A stretch of 64,000 nucleotides of DNA from Mucilaginibacter sp. (GCF_028288185.1 NZ_JAQBOF010000002.1:62001-126000), one strand, 5' to 3'; positions 8,551 through 16,231 are shown, numbered from the stretch's first letter. Made by a program: numbers and translations. Notes: generated by a model from the sequence alone, not told the origin.

Positions 8551-9843
8551 TTACTTAGGTTTTGTTAACAAATTTATGTTCCAGTTTAACCCTACAGCTA
8601 CGCCAAAGGTCTGTACCCTAACCTGGCTGTAACCTATATCTGATAATGGTATTTTATAATAAGGGGTAAGGCTTAACCCTACTTTCGAATTAACCTTGCG
8701 CTCATAAGTTGCCTCCAGGTTCATAATGCTGAATAAATATTTGCCCCGGGTTTTCACGGCGTAATAGGATGGGCCATATAGTGTTGATGAGGTCCCATAA
8801 TCATAAGTATAACTTTCATGCATCATGATGTATGACGACATGCCTGCTCCGATGGATATTTTATTGCTTGATTTATTGTACAACTGGTAGCCAAGGTTAA
8901 TCGGTATATCTAACACACGGCAATCTGCAGTTACATACTCTGGCTCATATTTTAACTTATAACTGGTATTATACTGGCTATAAGGTATAGTATATGGTTT
9001 GGTTGAATATGAAGCGCCGGTGGTCAAGCTAAATTTCTTTACGCCTACAGAAAACAGCAGGCCAATATTGGTACCCTTACTGCTTGACTGGAATGACCCA
9101 ACACCGTTAACCTCTGAAGCTGCCAATGCTCTTATAGCAAATTGCGGATGAAATGCCGACAAGCCCGTTTTTTTAATAGCCGGTGCAGAAGAAATTACCA
9201 AAGCGTTAATGCCGGTCTTTTTCTCACCGACAACTGATGCCAAAGCGGGACTGCCAAAATCATTTGACACACTAAGATCGGTTGTTGGATTTATAGCCGC
9301 CAATGGACTATAAAGCTGTACTGTATCTCTTGCACCCGGTACATTAGCAAATACCGGACTATTGCCCTCATATTTTCCTTGCCCTAAATGTGTTGCCCCT
9401 CCAATACCATGCTTACCATTATTTATACGGGCGGCTAAATACTGTGGTTGTAGCTTGTTTTGCTGTGTAGTGGTTTTTTCATTCTTAGCTGCGTTTGCTG
9501 AATTAGAAACTATTGGACCCGTTTTTTCCGGCTGATTTACAGCCGCTGCCTGCCGTTGTTCAACAGGTGTTTGCGCTTGTGTTGTACCCTTTGGGTTTAC
9601 TGCTACCTGCTGTGTATTTTGTACTGTACTTGTTTGTGGCCTAAACATCCACCAACCAAAAAACGCCAGCAAAATAGCTGCAGCACTGCCCAACATAGGC
9701 AGCCAAAAAACTCCTCCCTTTGGTTTACGTTCATCAAGCATGTTTTCAAATGCATCCCAATCACTTTCCCTGAATTCGGTTTCATCAACCGGATCCCTGA
9801 GTCCATGTTTAAAGATGTCATCAATGCCTTTTTCCTTTTTCAT
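8551..9843 (-). CDS. One-helix protein with barrel-like C-terminus, candidate anti-sigma factor
   Basis: A 430-residue protein. Residues 1-42 are charged and cytoplasmic (including FRESDWDAFENMLDERKP). Residues 44-67 form a single transmembrane helix. A Gln/Asn/Thr-rich linker covers about 70-150. From about 225 to the end the strand pattern looks like an outer-membrane beta-barrel domain. Its start overlaps the stop of the ECF sigma gene by four bases (ATGA), which suggests translational coupling. This arrangement recurs in Sphingobacteria. I infer an anti-sigma role for the cytoplasmic tail, but no zinc-finger motif is present. Confidence 0.65.
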   Translation of the reverse strand: MKKEKGIDDIFKHGLRDPVDETEFRESDWDAFENMLDERKPKGGVFWLPMLGSAAAILLAFFGWWMFRPQTSTVQNTQQVAVNPKGTTQAQTPVEQRQAAAVNQPEKTGPIVSNSANAAKNEKTTTQQNKLQPQYLAARINNGKHGIGGATHLGQGKYEGNSPVFANVPGARDTVQLYSPLAAINPTTDLSVSNDFGSPALASVVGEKKTGINALVISSAPAIKKTGLSAFHPQFAIRALAASEVNGVGSFQSSSKGTNIGLLFSVGVKKFSLTTGASYSTKPYTIPYSQYNTSYKLKYEPEYVTADCRVLDIPINLGYQLYNKSSNKISIGAGMSSYIMMHESYTYDYGTSSTLYGPSYYAVKTRGKYLFSIMNLEATYERKVNSKVGLSLTPYYKIPLSDIGYSQVRVQTFGVAVGLNWNINLLTKPK

Positions 9844-10478
9844 TCTCTAATGCCGTTTTTATTATAAAACACCGGGCCAATTGGCGTTGCGTTTATTGCA
9901 ACAACCGGTGTAAAATTTACTCCGTTTATGTAATTACCGGGTGCATCTGCATCCAGTATCATTTGTTTTAGTTTTTGCCTTGCCTTAAACAGGTTTGATT
10001 TTGATGTACCTATGTTTATATTCAGCATATCGGCAATTTCCTCATGCGAATAGCCATCTATAGCAAACAAGTTAAAAACCGTTCTGTATCCCTGCGGAAG
10101 CCTCTGCACCATTGCCAACAGATCATTATAATTTAAATTATTATCGGTAGCCACGCTGGCATCATATACATGCTCGGCCTGGTCCAGATCCTCGGCGTAT
10201 GCCATTTTAAGGTTGGCCCGGTAATAATCAATAGATACATTCATCATGATCCTACCCAGCCATGCTTTAAACGGCCGCGAGGTATCATAAGAATCTATCT
10301 TTGTAAAAACCTTAAAAAACCCCTGGTTCATCACCTCAGCAGCCTCATCACGGTCGCCGGCATAGCGCAAACATATAGCCATAGAAAACCCATAGAATGC
10401 CTTGTAAAGCAATTTCTGGCTTTTCCTGTCCTGTTTAACACAGCCGTGGATCAGATGATGTAACTCTTCTTCGCCCAT
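9840..10478 (-). CDS. ECF RNA polymerase sigma factor
   Basis: A 212-residue sigma-70 family protein with regions 2 and 4 only. Region 2 spans about 20-90 (DEAAEVMNQGFFKVF, FKAWLGRIMMNVSIDYYR). Region 4 spans about 120-175 (LPQGYRTVFNLFAIDGYSHEEIADML, then GTSKSNLFKARQKLK). About 35 extra C-terminal residues are not part of the core fold. It heads the operon of barrel-like protein, YceI, DUF5777 and Rieske genes, so these are its likely targets through autoregulation. Confidence 0.9.
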   Translation of the reverse strand: MGEEELHHLIHGCVKQDRKSQKLLYKAFYGFSMAICLRYAGDRDEAAEVMNQGFFKVFTKIDSYDTSRPFKAWLGRIMMNVSIDYYRANLKMAYAEDLDQAEHVYDASVATDNNLNYNDLLAMVQRLPQGYRTVFNLFAIDGYSHEEIADMLNINIGTSKSNLFKARQKLKQMILDADAPGNYINGVNFTPVVAINATPIGPVFYNKNGIRE

Positions 10479-10540
10479 AAGGGTTATAAATAGTTGCTTA
10501 GTTGGTGTTTCCCGTTTTTATATGCATCACGTTGATTACT

Positions 10541-10555
10541 GCATAAAGGTTGCCC
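10541..10555 (-). promoter_or_regulatory. Possible ECF-type -35 element
   Basis: On the minus strand, 65-75 bases before the sigma gene start, the sequence reads GGGCAACCTTTATGC. A CAACC-plus-T-tract is my recollection of the upstream part of autoregulated ECF promoters in Sphingobacteria. I could not place a confident -10 element, so this is tentative. Confidence 0.3.
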
Positions 10556-10668
10556 GAATGGTTAAATTTACTTGAAAATAATTGAAAATGAGCGCATAAA
10601 ATCAATATATCAGATGATACATTGATAACAACAAAGAATTCGCTATCAAAAATCAGATAGGACGATAA

Positions 10669-11061
10669 TTATAACGCTTCGCGGATTTTATCAGCAGTAG
10701 TTTTAAACTGCTCGGGAGTAAACTTTAGTTTGGGTTTGGTAAAGTTCATGTCATTAACCCCGTTAATAGGGATTAAATGTATATGGGCATGCGGCACTTC
10801 TAAACCTATAACAGTAACACCTATCCTATTACATGGGATAACCTTCTTCATAGCCGTGGCAATAGTTTTGGCAAACAGCATTAGCCCGGTATAAGTTTCA
10901 TCATCCAGGTCAAACAGCTTATCAACTTCCTTTTTGGGGATAACCAGCAAGTGGCCCTCTGCCAATGGGGCAATATCTAAAAAGGCTAAAAACTCGTTGT
11001 TTTCGGCCACTTTATAGGCTGGTATATCGCCGGCTATGATCTTTGAAAAAATGCTTGACAT
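10669..11061 (-). CDS. HIT-family nucleotide hydrolase/transferase
   Basis: A 130-residue protein of standard HIT length. The histidine triad HAHIHLIP has its three His at residues 91, 93 and 95, preceded by the usual GVTVIGLEVP. The N-terminus (IFSKIIAGDIPAYKVAEN..FLAFLDI.P) is typical of the HinT/Hit branch. It would hydrolyse AMP-linked conjugates or dinucleoside polyphosphates. The gene lies downstream of greA on the same strand, and the gap between them is filled by a long inverted repeat. Confidence 0.92.
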   Translation of the reverse strand: MSSIFSKIIAGDIPAYKVAENNEFLAFLDIAPLAEGHLLVIPKKEVDKLFDLDDETYTGLMLFAKTIATAMKKVIPCNRIGVTVIGLEVPHAHIHLIPINGVNDMNFTKPKLKFTPEQFKTTADKIREAL

Positions 11062-11066
11062 AGGTT

Positions 11067-11176
11067 AATGAGTGAATTATTGAATGAGTGATTGAGTGAT
11101 TGAGTGAATGTGGATTTGCAAGTTTTGAATAAGCTAAAAACATTCACTCAATCACTCATTCAATAATTCACTCATT
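11067..11176. repeat. Long inverted repeat built from GATTGAGT-like words
   Basis: Right arm 11141-11176 is the exact reverse complement of the left arm 11067-11110 except that the left arm has one extra 8-base copy (ATTGAGTG). The arms consist of reiterated AATGAGTGA / ATTGAGTG words. The element fills nearly the whole gap between the greA stop and the HIT start. A transcript through it would fold into a hairpin of about 36 pairs. Confidence 0.85.
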
Positions 11177-11180
11177 AAAG

Positions 11181-11654
11181 TTACCTGCTTACTTCTAATA
11201 TCTCAAACTCCATTTTGCCTGCTGGTACGGTAATTTCGGCAATGTCGCCTACTTTTTTCCCTAGCAACCCTTTAGCAATAGGCGATATCATAGAGATCTT
11301 TCCGGTCTTCATATCAGCTTCACTTTCGGCTACTAACTGGTAGCTCATGGTTGCGCCGTTTTGTATGTTCTTTATTTTAACGATAGATAATGCCAGTACT
11401 TTTGACACATCCAGTTTCGATTCGTCCAGCAAACGGGCATTAGCCAGTGTTTCCTGCATTTGCGATATTTTAGCTTCATGCAAACCTTGTGCTTCCTTAG
11501 CCGCATCATACTCGGCGTTCTCAGAAAGATCGCCTTTATCCCGTGCCTCGGCTATTGCCTTTGATATATTAGTCCGGCCCGTGGTTTTTAATTCCTGTAA
11601 CTCTTGTTTTAATTTTTCTAAACCTTCTTTGGTAAAATATGCTACCTCTGCCAT
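11181..11654 (-). CDS. greA: Transcription elongation factor GreA
   Basis: A 157-residue protein of the usual GreA length. Residues 1-75 form the coiled-coil finger with TKEGLEKLKQELQEL and the acidic tip motif ARDKGDLSENAEYDAAKE, which inserts into the polymerase secondary channel to promote cleavage of backtracked RNA. Residues 80-157 are the FKBP-like domain (SPIAKGLLGKKVGD). The start is followed by typical MAEVAYFTKEG. Confidence 0.95.
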   Translation of the reverse strand: MAEVAYFTKEGLEKLKQELQELKTTGRTNISKAIAEARDKGDLSENAEYDAAKEAQGLHEAKISQMQETLANARLLDESKLDVSKVLALSIVKIKNIQNGATMSYQLVAESEADMKTGKISMISPIAKGLLGKKVGDIAEITVPAGKMEFEILEVSR

Positions 11655-11694
11655 AACGCTTTATTTAATTTCTTATTTGTCTAATTGGTCTGTC

Positions 11695-11728
11695 AAAAAA
11701 AACCGCCCTCCCTATTTTAAGAAGGACG
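11695..11728 (-). terminator. Intrinsic terminator, minus strand
   Basis: On the minus strand the stem CGTCCTTC / GGAGGGCG (two G-U pairs) is followed at once by G and eight T residues. It lies between the 2-hydroxyacid dehydrogenase gene and greA and should end transcripts from the former. Confidence 0.65.
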
Positions 11729-11747
11729 CAATGACTTTAAAAACAAA

Positions 11748-11779
11748 CAAGACTATGCAGGCGTACCCGTATAGTCTTG
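11748..11779 (-). terminator. Second hairpin, minus strand
   Basis: The arms CAAGACTAT and ATAGTCTTG are perfect complements around a 14-base loop. On the minus strand the stem is followed by TTTGTTTTT. With 11695-11728 it forms a tandem pair in front of greA, either a double terminator or a leader structure. Confidence 0.5.
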
Positions 11780-11840
11780 CTTTATGTAAAACGAAGATAA
11801 GTTATTTAAGTTTTAATATGCAAATTTTTGTTGGGGTAAT

Positions 11841-11928
11841 AAAGATTGATGATTAAAGATTGAAGATTAGTTGTATTAGCATTCGTAGTTTTTCAGTCAC
11901 CAATCTTCAATCTTTATTAACTAATCTT
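11841..11928. repeat. Inverted repeat built from AAGATTGA words
   Basis: The left arm (11841-11873) and the reverse complement of the right arm (about 11898-11928) share AAAGATTGAAGATT and flanking words over about 31 bases with few differences. The right arm runs into the last codons and the TAG stop (11921-11923) of the dehydrogenase gene. It has the same style as the element at 11067-11176. Confidence 0.65.
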
Positions 11929-12859
11929 CGCGCAGCGCGGCAAGCTTATCAGCCATTACCTCGCTTATCCTTCTATATGAATCAAATGTCCAGCCGGCAA
12001 CGTGGGGCGTTAAAATTACTTTGCCTAATTTTTTCAGGTCATCAAACCATTCCTGCTCGCCTAATGCCGGGAATTTTTCTGTTTCCAACACATCCAGCCC
12101 GGCACCTAAAATTTTGCCCTCCCTAATAGCATTTAACACCGCCCTAACTTTGGCCACTTTACCGCGTGATGTATTGATAAAAAATATAGGCTTTTTAAAG
12201 TGGAACAGCAGCTCATCATTAATCATACCGTTTGTTTCGCTGGTCAGCGGCACGTGCATGCTCAACACATCACTATGTTTAACAATTTCTTCCATGCTTA
12301 CCTCGCGGGCATACTTGTCAGAAAAACCGGTTTTATATTTATCATAAGCAATAACCTCAACCTCAAAACCTGATAACTTTTTGGCAAAGCTCTTCCCCAT
12401 AAAACCATAGCCTATAATACCAACCGTTTTACCTTTTAATTCAAAACCCCGGTTAGCTTCGCGCTTCCATTCGCCGTTGCGTATTTCGGCATCGGCGGTA
12501 TTAAAATGGTTCATTAGCGATAATAATAAGCCCACCGCATGCTCGCCAACCGCGTCCATGTTTCCTTCGGACGCGTTGATCAGGGTTATGTTCTTTTCTT
12601 CGGCATAAGGCACGTCAATATTATCCATACCGGCACCGGCACGACAAACAAAGCGCAGGCTTTTAGCTACGTCTATAACTTGCCTATTCACATTAAATTT
12701 TGAGCGGATAACCAGTCCGGCGTAATCGCTAATAATTTGTAATGCGCCGTCCAGTTTTATTAATGGCTGATAATCGCATACATACCCCATGGCTTCTGCC
12801 TGTTCAATAAATATGGGGTGTATATCGTCAACGATGAGTATTTTGTTGTTTGTATTCAT
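11921..12859 (-). CDS. D-isomer-specific 2-hydroxyacid dehydrogenase
   Basis: A 312-residue NAD-dependent dehydrogenase. The Rossmann motif is VGIIGYGFMGKSFA near residue 146. The substrate Arg is in SRGKVAKV, the catalytic Glu in DVLETE, and the catalytic His in LTPHVAGW. The length suits the short phosphoglycerate dehydrogenase or hydroxypyruvate/glyoxylate reductase branch without an ACT regulatory domain. The exact 2-oxoacid cannot be read from sequence, so I do not call it serA. It overlaps the inverted repeat at its 3' end and is followed by two terminators. Confidence 0.87.
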   Translation of the reverse strand: MNTNNKILIVDDIHPIFIEQAEAMGYVCDYQPLIKLDGALQIISDYAGLVIRSKFNVNRQVIDVAKSLRFVCRAGAGMDNIDVPYAEEKNITLINASEGNMDAVGEHAVGLLLSLMNHFNTADAEIRNGEWKREANRGFELKGKTVGIIGYGFMGKSFAKKLSGFEVEVIAYDKYKTGFSDKYAREVSMEEIVKHSDVLSMHVPLTSETNGMINDELLFHFKKPIFFINTSRGKVAKVRAVLNAIREGKILGAGLDVLETEKFPALGEQEWFDDLKKLGKVILTPHVAGWTFDSYRRISEVMADKLAALRED

Positions 12860-12902
12860 TTACTACTACTAAAAGGCCAAATATACATAACGAAAGATTA
12901 AC

Positions 12903-12910
12903 TAACTTTG
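12903..12910 (+). promoter_or_regulatory. Candidate Bacteroidota -7 box (TAACTTTG)
   Basis: TAACTTTG matches the TAnnTTTG -7 consensus of the Bacteroidota housekeeping sigma factor. It ends only four bases before the ATG of the small gene at 12915. If it is used, the mRNA would be leaderless or nearly so. I see no clear -33 TTTG. Confidence 0.38.
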
Positions 12911-12914
12911 GAAT

Positions 12915-13067
12915 ATGGCTCAGAGATTTTATAAAAAATCAAAGGTTTTCGACACTGTAAAGACCTTTAAAAAAATTAAGGATAAAATATCTATGGATAT
13001 TAAAGACATGAGTTTTGAACAGTTGTCAATCTATCTCAATAAAAACAAGTTAACTCCCAAAAATTGA
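12915..13067 (+). CDS. Small basic hypothetical protein, 50 residues
   Basis: ATG at 12915 to TGA at 13065-13067 gives a 50-residue Lys-rich product beginning MAQRFYKKSKVFDTVKTF and ending LNKNKLTPKN. The C-terminal half (MSFEQLSIYLNKN) reads like an ordinary helix. It is unrelated to either neighbour and ends 18 bases before the next gene. Evidence is the intact frame, sensible composition and an upstream -7-like box. I do not recognise a family, and chance cannot be excluded. Confidence 0.5.
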   Translation: MAQRFYKKSKVFDTVKTFKKIKDKISMDIKDMSFEQLSIYLNKNKLTPKN

Positions 13068-13085
13068 TTTATCGACCTCATACTT

Positions 13086-14156
13086 ATGTTGAACCTTGCC
13101 TTGCCCTTTAAAAATATTTTCCTCATTATCAATCTATTATGTGTTATCCAATATTCAAACGCACAAACAATTGCCCCAAACTCTGACATCACACCTATCA
13201 CCAAAGCAACCCCGCCGTTATTTGATTTCTACAGCAAATATTTAGATTGCGGTGGTATCGCCATTCGTTCGTCAAACGCGGTTGATGATAAAGCATTACA
13301 AGTAGCTGCTCAAAAAATAAATATGATGCTGGCTAATATTCCTAATGCGCGCCATAATTTGGCGCAATGGGGGGCCGAGATCCATATCATCGGTAAAAAC
13401 CAGCAAACATCTGACCTGCCCGAATTTCGCGATCAAAAAGGCGTATCATACGTTGATAATACCGGTATAACCACAAATATTGATAACCGTACGCGCGGCT
13501 TGGGCGGTATCTATACCTCATGCGGCGAAGAAAATCTATTGAATTTACCCGGCGACCGCTATGCAGGTGGATCAGACATTTGCATCCGCGAATTTGCGCA
13601 TAACATTATGTATTACGGACTGGATGATAATTTGGCGAAGAGAATAAGAGACCAATATAAAAATGCCATCGCCAAGGGGTTATGGAAAGGCGCTAACGCC
13701 GCCGTTGATGCCGGCGAATACTGGGCCGAGCTATCAATGTGGTACTTTGGCGCACATGGCGAATTTTTAAAAGGCACCAAACTACCTGCAGCGGGCCCGG
13801 ATGGTTTGATGGGTTATGACCCCGAGGGCTATGCCCTGGCAAAAGCCATTTATACCGGTAAATTACCAATTGAAGTTATCGATGTTACGCCGGCTAAAAA
13901 ATTACCCACAAGTACCATATCGGGCACAGGTACTAATAAGGCATCTATAATGTTCGTGAACAATACCGGGCGTAAAGTGAAACTGTTCTTTATAGATTTT
14001 ACAGAAAAATCACGTCCTTACGGGCAAATTTCGCCATATAACAGGTCCATACAAAAAACCTTCGTATCGCATGTTTGGAAACTGGAGGATGAAAAGGGTA
14101 AAGCATTGGGTTATTTTACCGCTACAACACCTAATGCTATTGTAATAGTAAATTAG
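13086..14156 (+). CDS. Secreted protein: zincin-like domain plus VHL-beta-like domain
   Basis: A 356-residue exported protein (signal peptide to Ala26). Residues 45-260 resemble a secreted metallopeptidase-like domain: SCGEENLLNLPGDRY (145-159), the helix CIREFAHN (166-173), then EYWAEL (211-216). A zinc site would read HEFAH; here the first His is Arg168, so the site looks degenerate or altered. Residues 285-356 align without gaps to the beta domain of the human von Hippel-Lindau protein as I recall it, sharing FxN, PY, and HxW. The pocket residues that read hydroxyproline in VHL (Tyr98, Ser111, His115, Trp117) correspond to Tyr312, Thr325, His329 and Trp331; Trp88 becomes Phe. A binding role for hydroxyproline-rich glycoproteins is inference. 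Confidence 0.65.
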   Translation: MLNLALPFKNIFLIINLLCVIQYSNAQTIAPNSDITPITKATPPLFDFYSKYLDCGGIAIRSSNAVDDKALQVAAQKINMMLANIPNARHNLAQWGAEIHIIGKNQQTSDLPEFRDQKGVSYVDNTGITTNIDNRTRGLGGIYTSCGEENLLNLPGDRYAGGSDICIREFAHNIMYYGLDDNLAKRIRDQYKNAIAKGLWKGANAAVDAGEYWAELSMWYFGAHGEFLKGTKLPAAGPDGLMGYDPEGYALAKAIYTGKLPIEVIDVTPAKKLPTSTISGTGTNKASIMFVNNTGRKVKLFFIDFTEKSRPYGQISPYNRSIQKTFVSHVWKLEDEKGKALGYFTATTPNAIVIVN

Positions 14157-14159
14157 GCG

Positions 14160-14939
14160 CTATCTGTTCGCTGTAATTTGTTGGGTGATCTTTACAAAGT
14201 CATCAACCGTTAGCCGCTCGGCGCGCAGGTCAAGTAATGGCTCTTCGGTCATTTTTTCTTTGTTGATGAGGGATGATAACGCGTTACGCAACGTTTTGCG
14301 GCGTTGATTAAAGCCGGCTTTTACCACTTGCCAAAAAAGCTTTTCATCGCAATCCAATTGTGGAGTCTCATTACGCGTTAACCTGATAACTGCCGACAAT
14401 ACTTTAGGCGGTGGATTAAACACCCCCGCCTTAACCGTAAACAAATATTCAACTTTATAATAGGCCTGCAAAAACACACTCAATATACCATATTCTTTAC
14501 TGCCCGCTTTTGAGGCGCAGCGTTCTGCCACTTCCTTTTGAAACATGCCTACTACCTCAACTACCTGCTGACGATTATCCAACACCTTAAAAAGTATTTG
14601 CGATGATATATTGTACGGGAAATTACCAATTATACCCAACGGACCGGTAAACGTAGCGGCAAAATCCATCTCCAAAAAATCGGCATTGATGAGCTTGCTG
14701 CCCAGTTTTGGGTATTTCTTTTGCAGGTACTCGTAACTCTCGGTATCAATATCGATCAATGAAACTTCGTAGCCTTCCCGCTCTAACAATATATCCGATA
14801 GGATACCCATGCCCGGTCCAACCTCCAACACCTGGCTGTACTTATTTTCGGGGCGCAGACTATCAACTATCTTGGCAGCGATATTTTTATCGGTCAGGAA
14901 ATGTTGCCCTAAATGTTTTTTTGCCCTTACTAATGTCAT
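14160..14939 (-). CDS. rsmA: 16S rRNA dimethyladenosine transferase RsmA (KsgA)
   Basis: A 259-residue SAM-dependent methyltransferase that dimethylates two adjacent adenosines near the 3' end of 16S rRNA. The N-terminal KKHLGQHFLTD, the SAM loop EVGPGMGILSD and the catalytic NFPYNIS motif are all present, and the C-terminal helical domain contains GFNQRRKTLRNAL. The length is standard. It is divergent from pdxA; rsmA and pdxA are also neighbours in enterobacteria, although there they are co-directional. Confidence 0.95.
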   Translation of the reverse strand: MTLVRAKKHLGQHFLTDKNIAAKIVDSLRPENKYSQVLEVGPGMGILSDILLEREGYEVSLIDIDTESYEYLQKKYPKLGSKLINADFLEMDFAATFTGPLGIIGNFPYNISSQILFKVLDNRQQVVEVVGMFQKEVAERCASKAGSKEYGILSVFLQAYYKVEYLFTVKAGVFNPPPKVLSAVIRLTRNETPQLDCDEKLFWQVVKAGFNQRRKTLRNALSSLINKEKMTEEPLLDLRAERLTVDDFVKITQQITANR

Positions 14940-15060
14940 TATTAATCAAATATTTGAGCAAATTAAGTCATATTTGTGCTTTAATCAGGAACTCTGAGCC
15001 TAAAATCTTTTCTTTGCGTTGTAATTTACGATGAAGAAAGGTTAAATCATCTAAAATAAA

Positions 15061-16116
15061 ATGAGCGAAAAACTTAAAATAGGCATTAGCATAGGCGACG
15101 TAAACGGCATTGGGTTAGAGATAATTATCAAGACACTTGCCGAGAGCATGATCTATAATTATTGCACACCAATTGTTTACGGCCATACCAAAGTAGCATC
15201 GTTTTATCGCCGTGTTACCGAGGCAAGCGAGCTGAACTTTAATGTAATAGACCATCCGTCAAAAGCACAGCCAAAACGTGCCAACATGATCAATTGCTGG
15301 GAAGAGGACGTTAAAATAGAGCCAGGTGTAGCCGACAAAGAAGTTGGTAAATTTGCCTTTGCTTCATTAGAACGTGCTACTGCCGACTTAATTAATGGTG
15401 ATATAGACGCGTTGGTAACCGCCCCAATAAATAAAGACACTATACAAAGCGAAGATTTTAACTTCCCCGGCCATACCGAGTATTTGCAGGCCCGTGATGG
15501 TGCTGCCGAATCATTAATGTTTTTGGTAAGCGACACCCTGCGTGTAGGTGTAGTTACCGGCCATATCCCGGTTACCAAAGTTGCCGAAAGCATCACTACC
15601 GAAAAAATATTAGCCAAGCTAAAGTTAATGAACACCAGCTTACGCGATGATTTTTGGATACGCAAACCTAAGATTGCCGTACTGGGACTAAACCCACATG
15701 CCAGCGATAATGGCTTAATTGGTGACGAAGAACAAACTACCATCATCCCCGCTATTGAAGAAGCACGATCAAACGATATATTGGCTTTTGGGCCGTATGC
15801 TGCCGATGGTTTTTTTGCCAACGCTACTTATATGCAGTTTGATGCCGTACTGGCCATGTACCACGACCAGGGGTTGATCCCTTTTAAACAGATCGCTTTC
15901 GAATCTGGAGTTAACTTTACGGCAGGGCTAAAATTTGTACGCACATCGCCTGACCATGGTACGGCTTATGATATCGCCGGTAAAAATATGGCATCAGAAA
16001 TATCATTCCGCGAAGCGATATTTACAGCCCTGCATATAGTTAAACATCGTAAAGAAGGACTAGAACTGAACGAGAACCCGTTACAATTTAGCAAGCTAAG
16101 CCGCGACAGAGATTAA
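15061..16116 (+). CDS. pdxA: 4-hydroxythreonine-4-phosphate dehydrogenase PdxA
   Basis: A 351-residue enzyme of the DXP-dependent pyridoxal phosphate pathway that oxidises 4-phosphohydroxy-threonine. The family pattern is clear: GISIGDVNGIGLEI at the start, TAPINKDTIQ, FPGHTEYL, GLNPHASD, AMYHDQGLIPFK and TSPDHGTAYDIAG, the last three carrying the metal-binding His residues. It is transcribed divergently from rsmA with a 121-base shared upstream region. Confidence 0.95.
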   Translation: MSEKLKIGISIGDVNGIGLEIIIKTLAESMIYNYCTPIVYGHTKVASFYRRVTEASELNFNVIDHPSKAQPKRANMINCWEEDVKIEPGVADKEVGKFAFASLERATADLINGDIDALVTAPINKDTIQSEDFNFPGHTEYLQARDGAAESLMFLVSDTLRVGVVTGHIPVTKVAESITTEKILAKLKLMNTSLRDDFWIRKPKIAVLGLNPHASDNGLIGDEEQTTIIPAIEEARSNDILAFGPYAADGFFANATYMQFDAVLAMYHDQGLIPFKQIAFESGVNFTAGLKFVRTSPDHGTAYDIAGKNMASEISFREAIFTALHIVKHRKEGLELNENPLQFSKLSRDRD

Positions 16117-16150
16117 GCTATCAACAAAAGAAATAAACAAATGTTAATAT

Positions 16151-16176
16151 AAAGGCCTCATCTAGAGGCTTTTTTT
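16151..16176 (+). terminator. Intrinsic terminator after pdxA
   Basis: The stem GCCTC (16155-16159) / GAGGC (16165-16169) with loop ATCTA is followed by seven T residues, 35 bases beyond the pdxA stop. The stem is short but the U-tract is strong. Confidence 0.7.
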
Positions 16177-16190
16177 ATTTTGCAGATGGT

Positions 16191-16198
16191 TATATTTG
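16191..16198 (+). promoter_or_regulatory. Candidate -7 box for the CBS-domain gene
   Basis: TATATTTG matches TAnnTTTG and lies just after the pdxA terminator, which makes a new transcript plausible. Start of transcription would be near 16205, giving a leader of about 27 bases. No convincing -33 TTTG is seen at the expected spacing. Confidence 0.42.
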
Positions 16199-16231
16199 GA
16201 ATAACCTGTTGTACCACTAAACCCCTATGTT

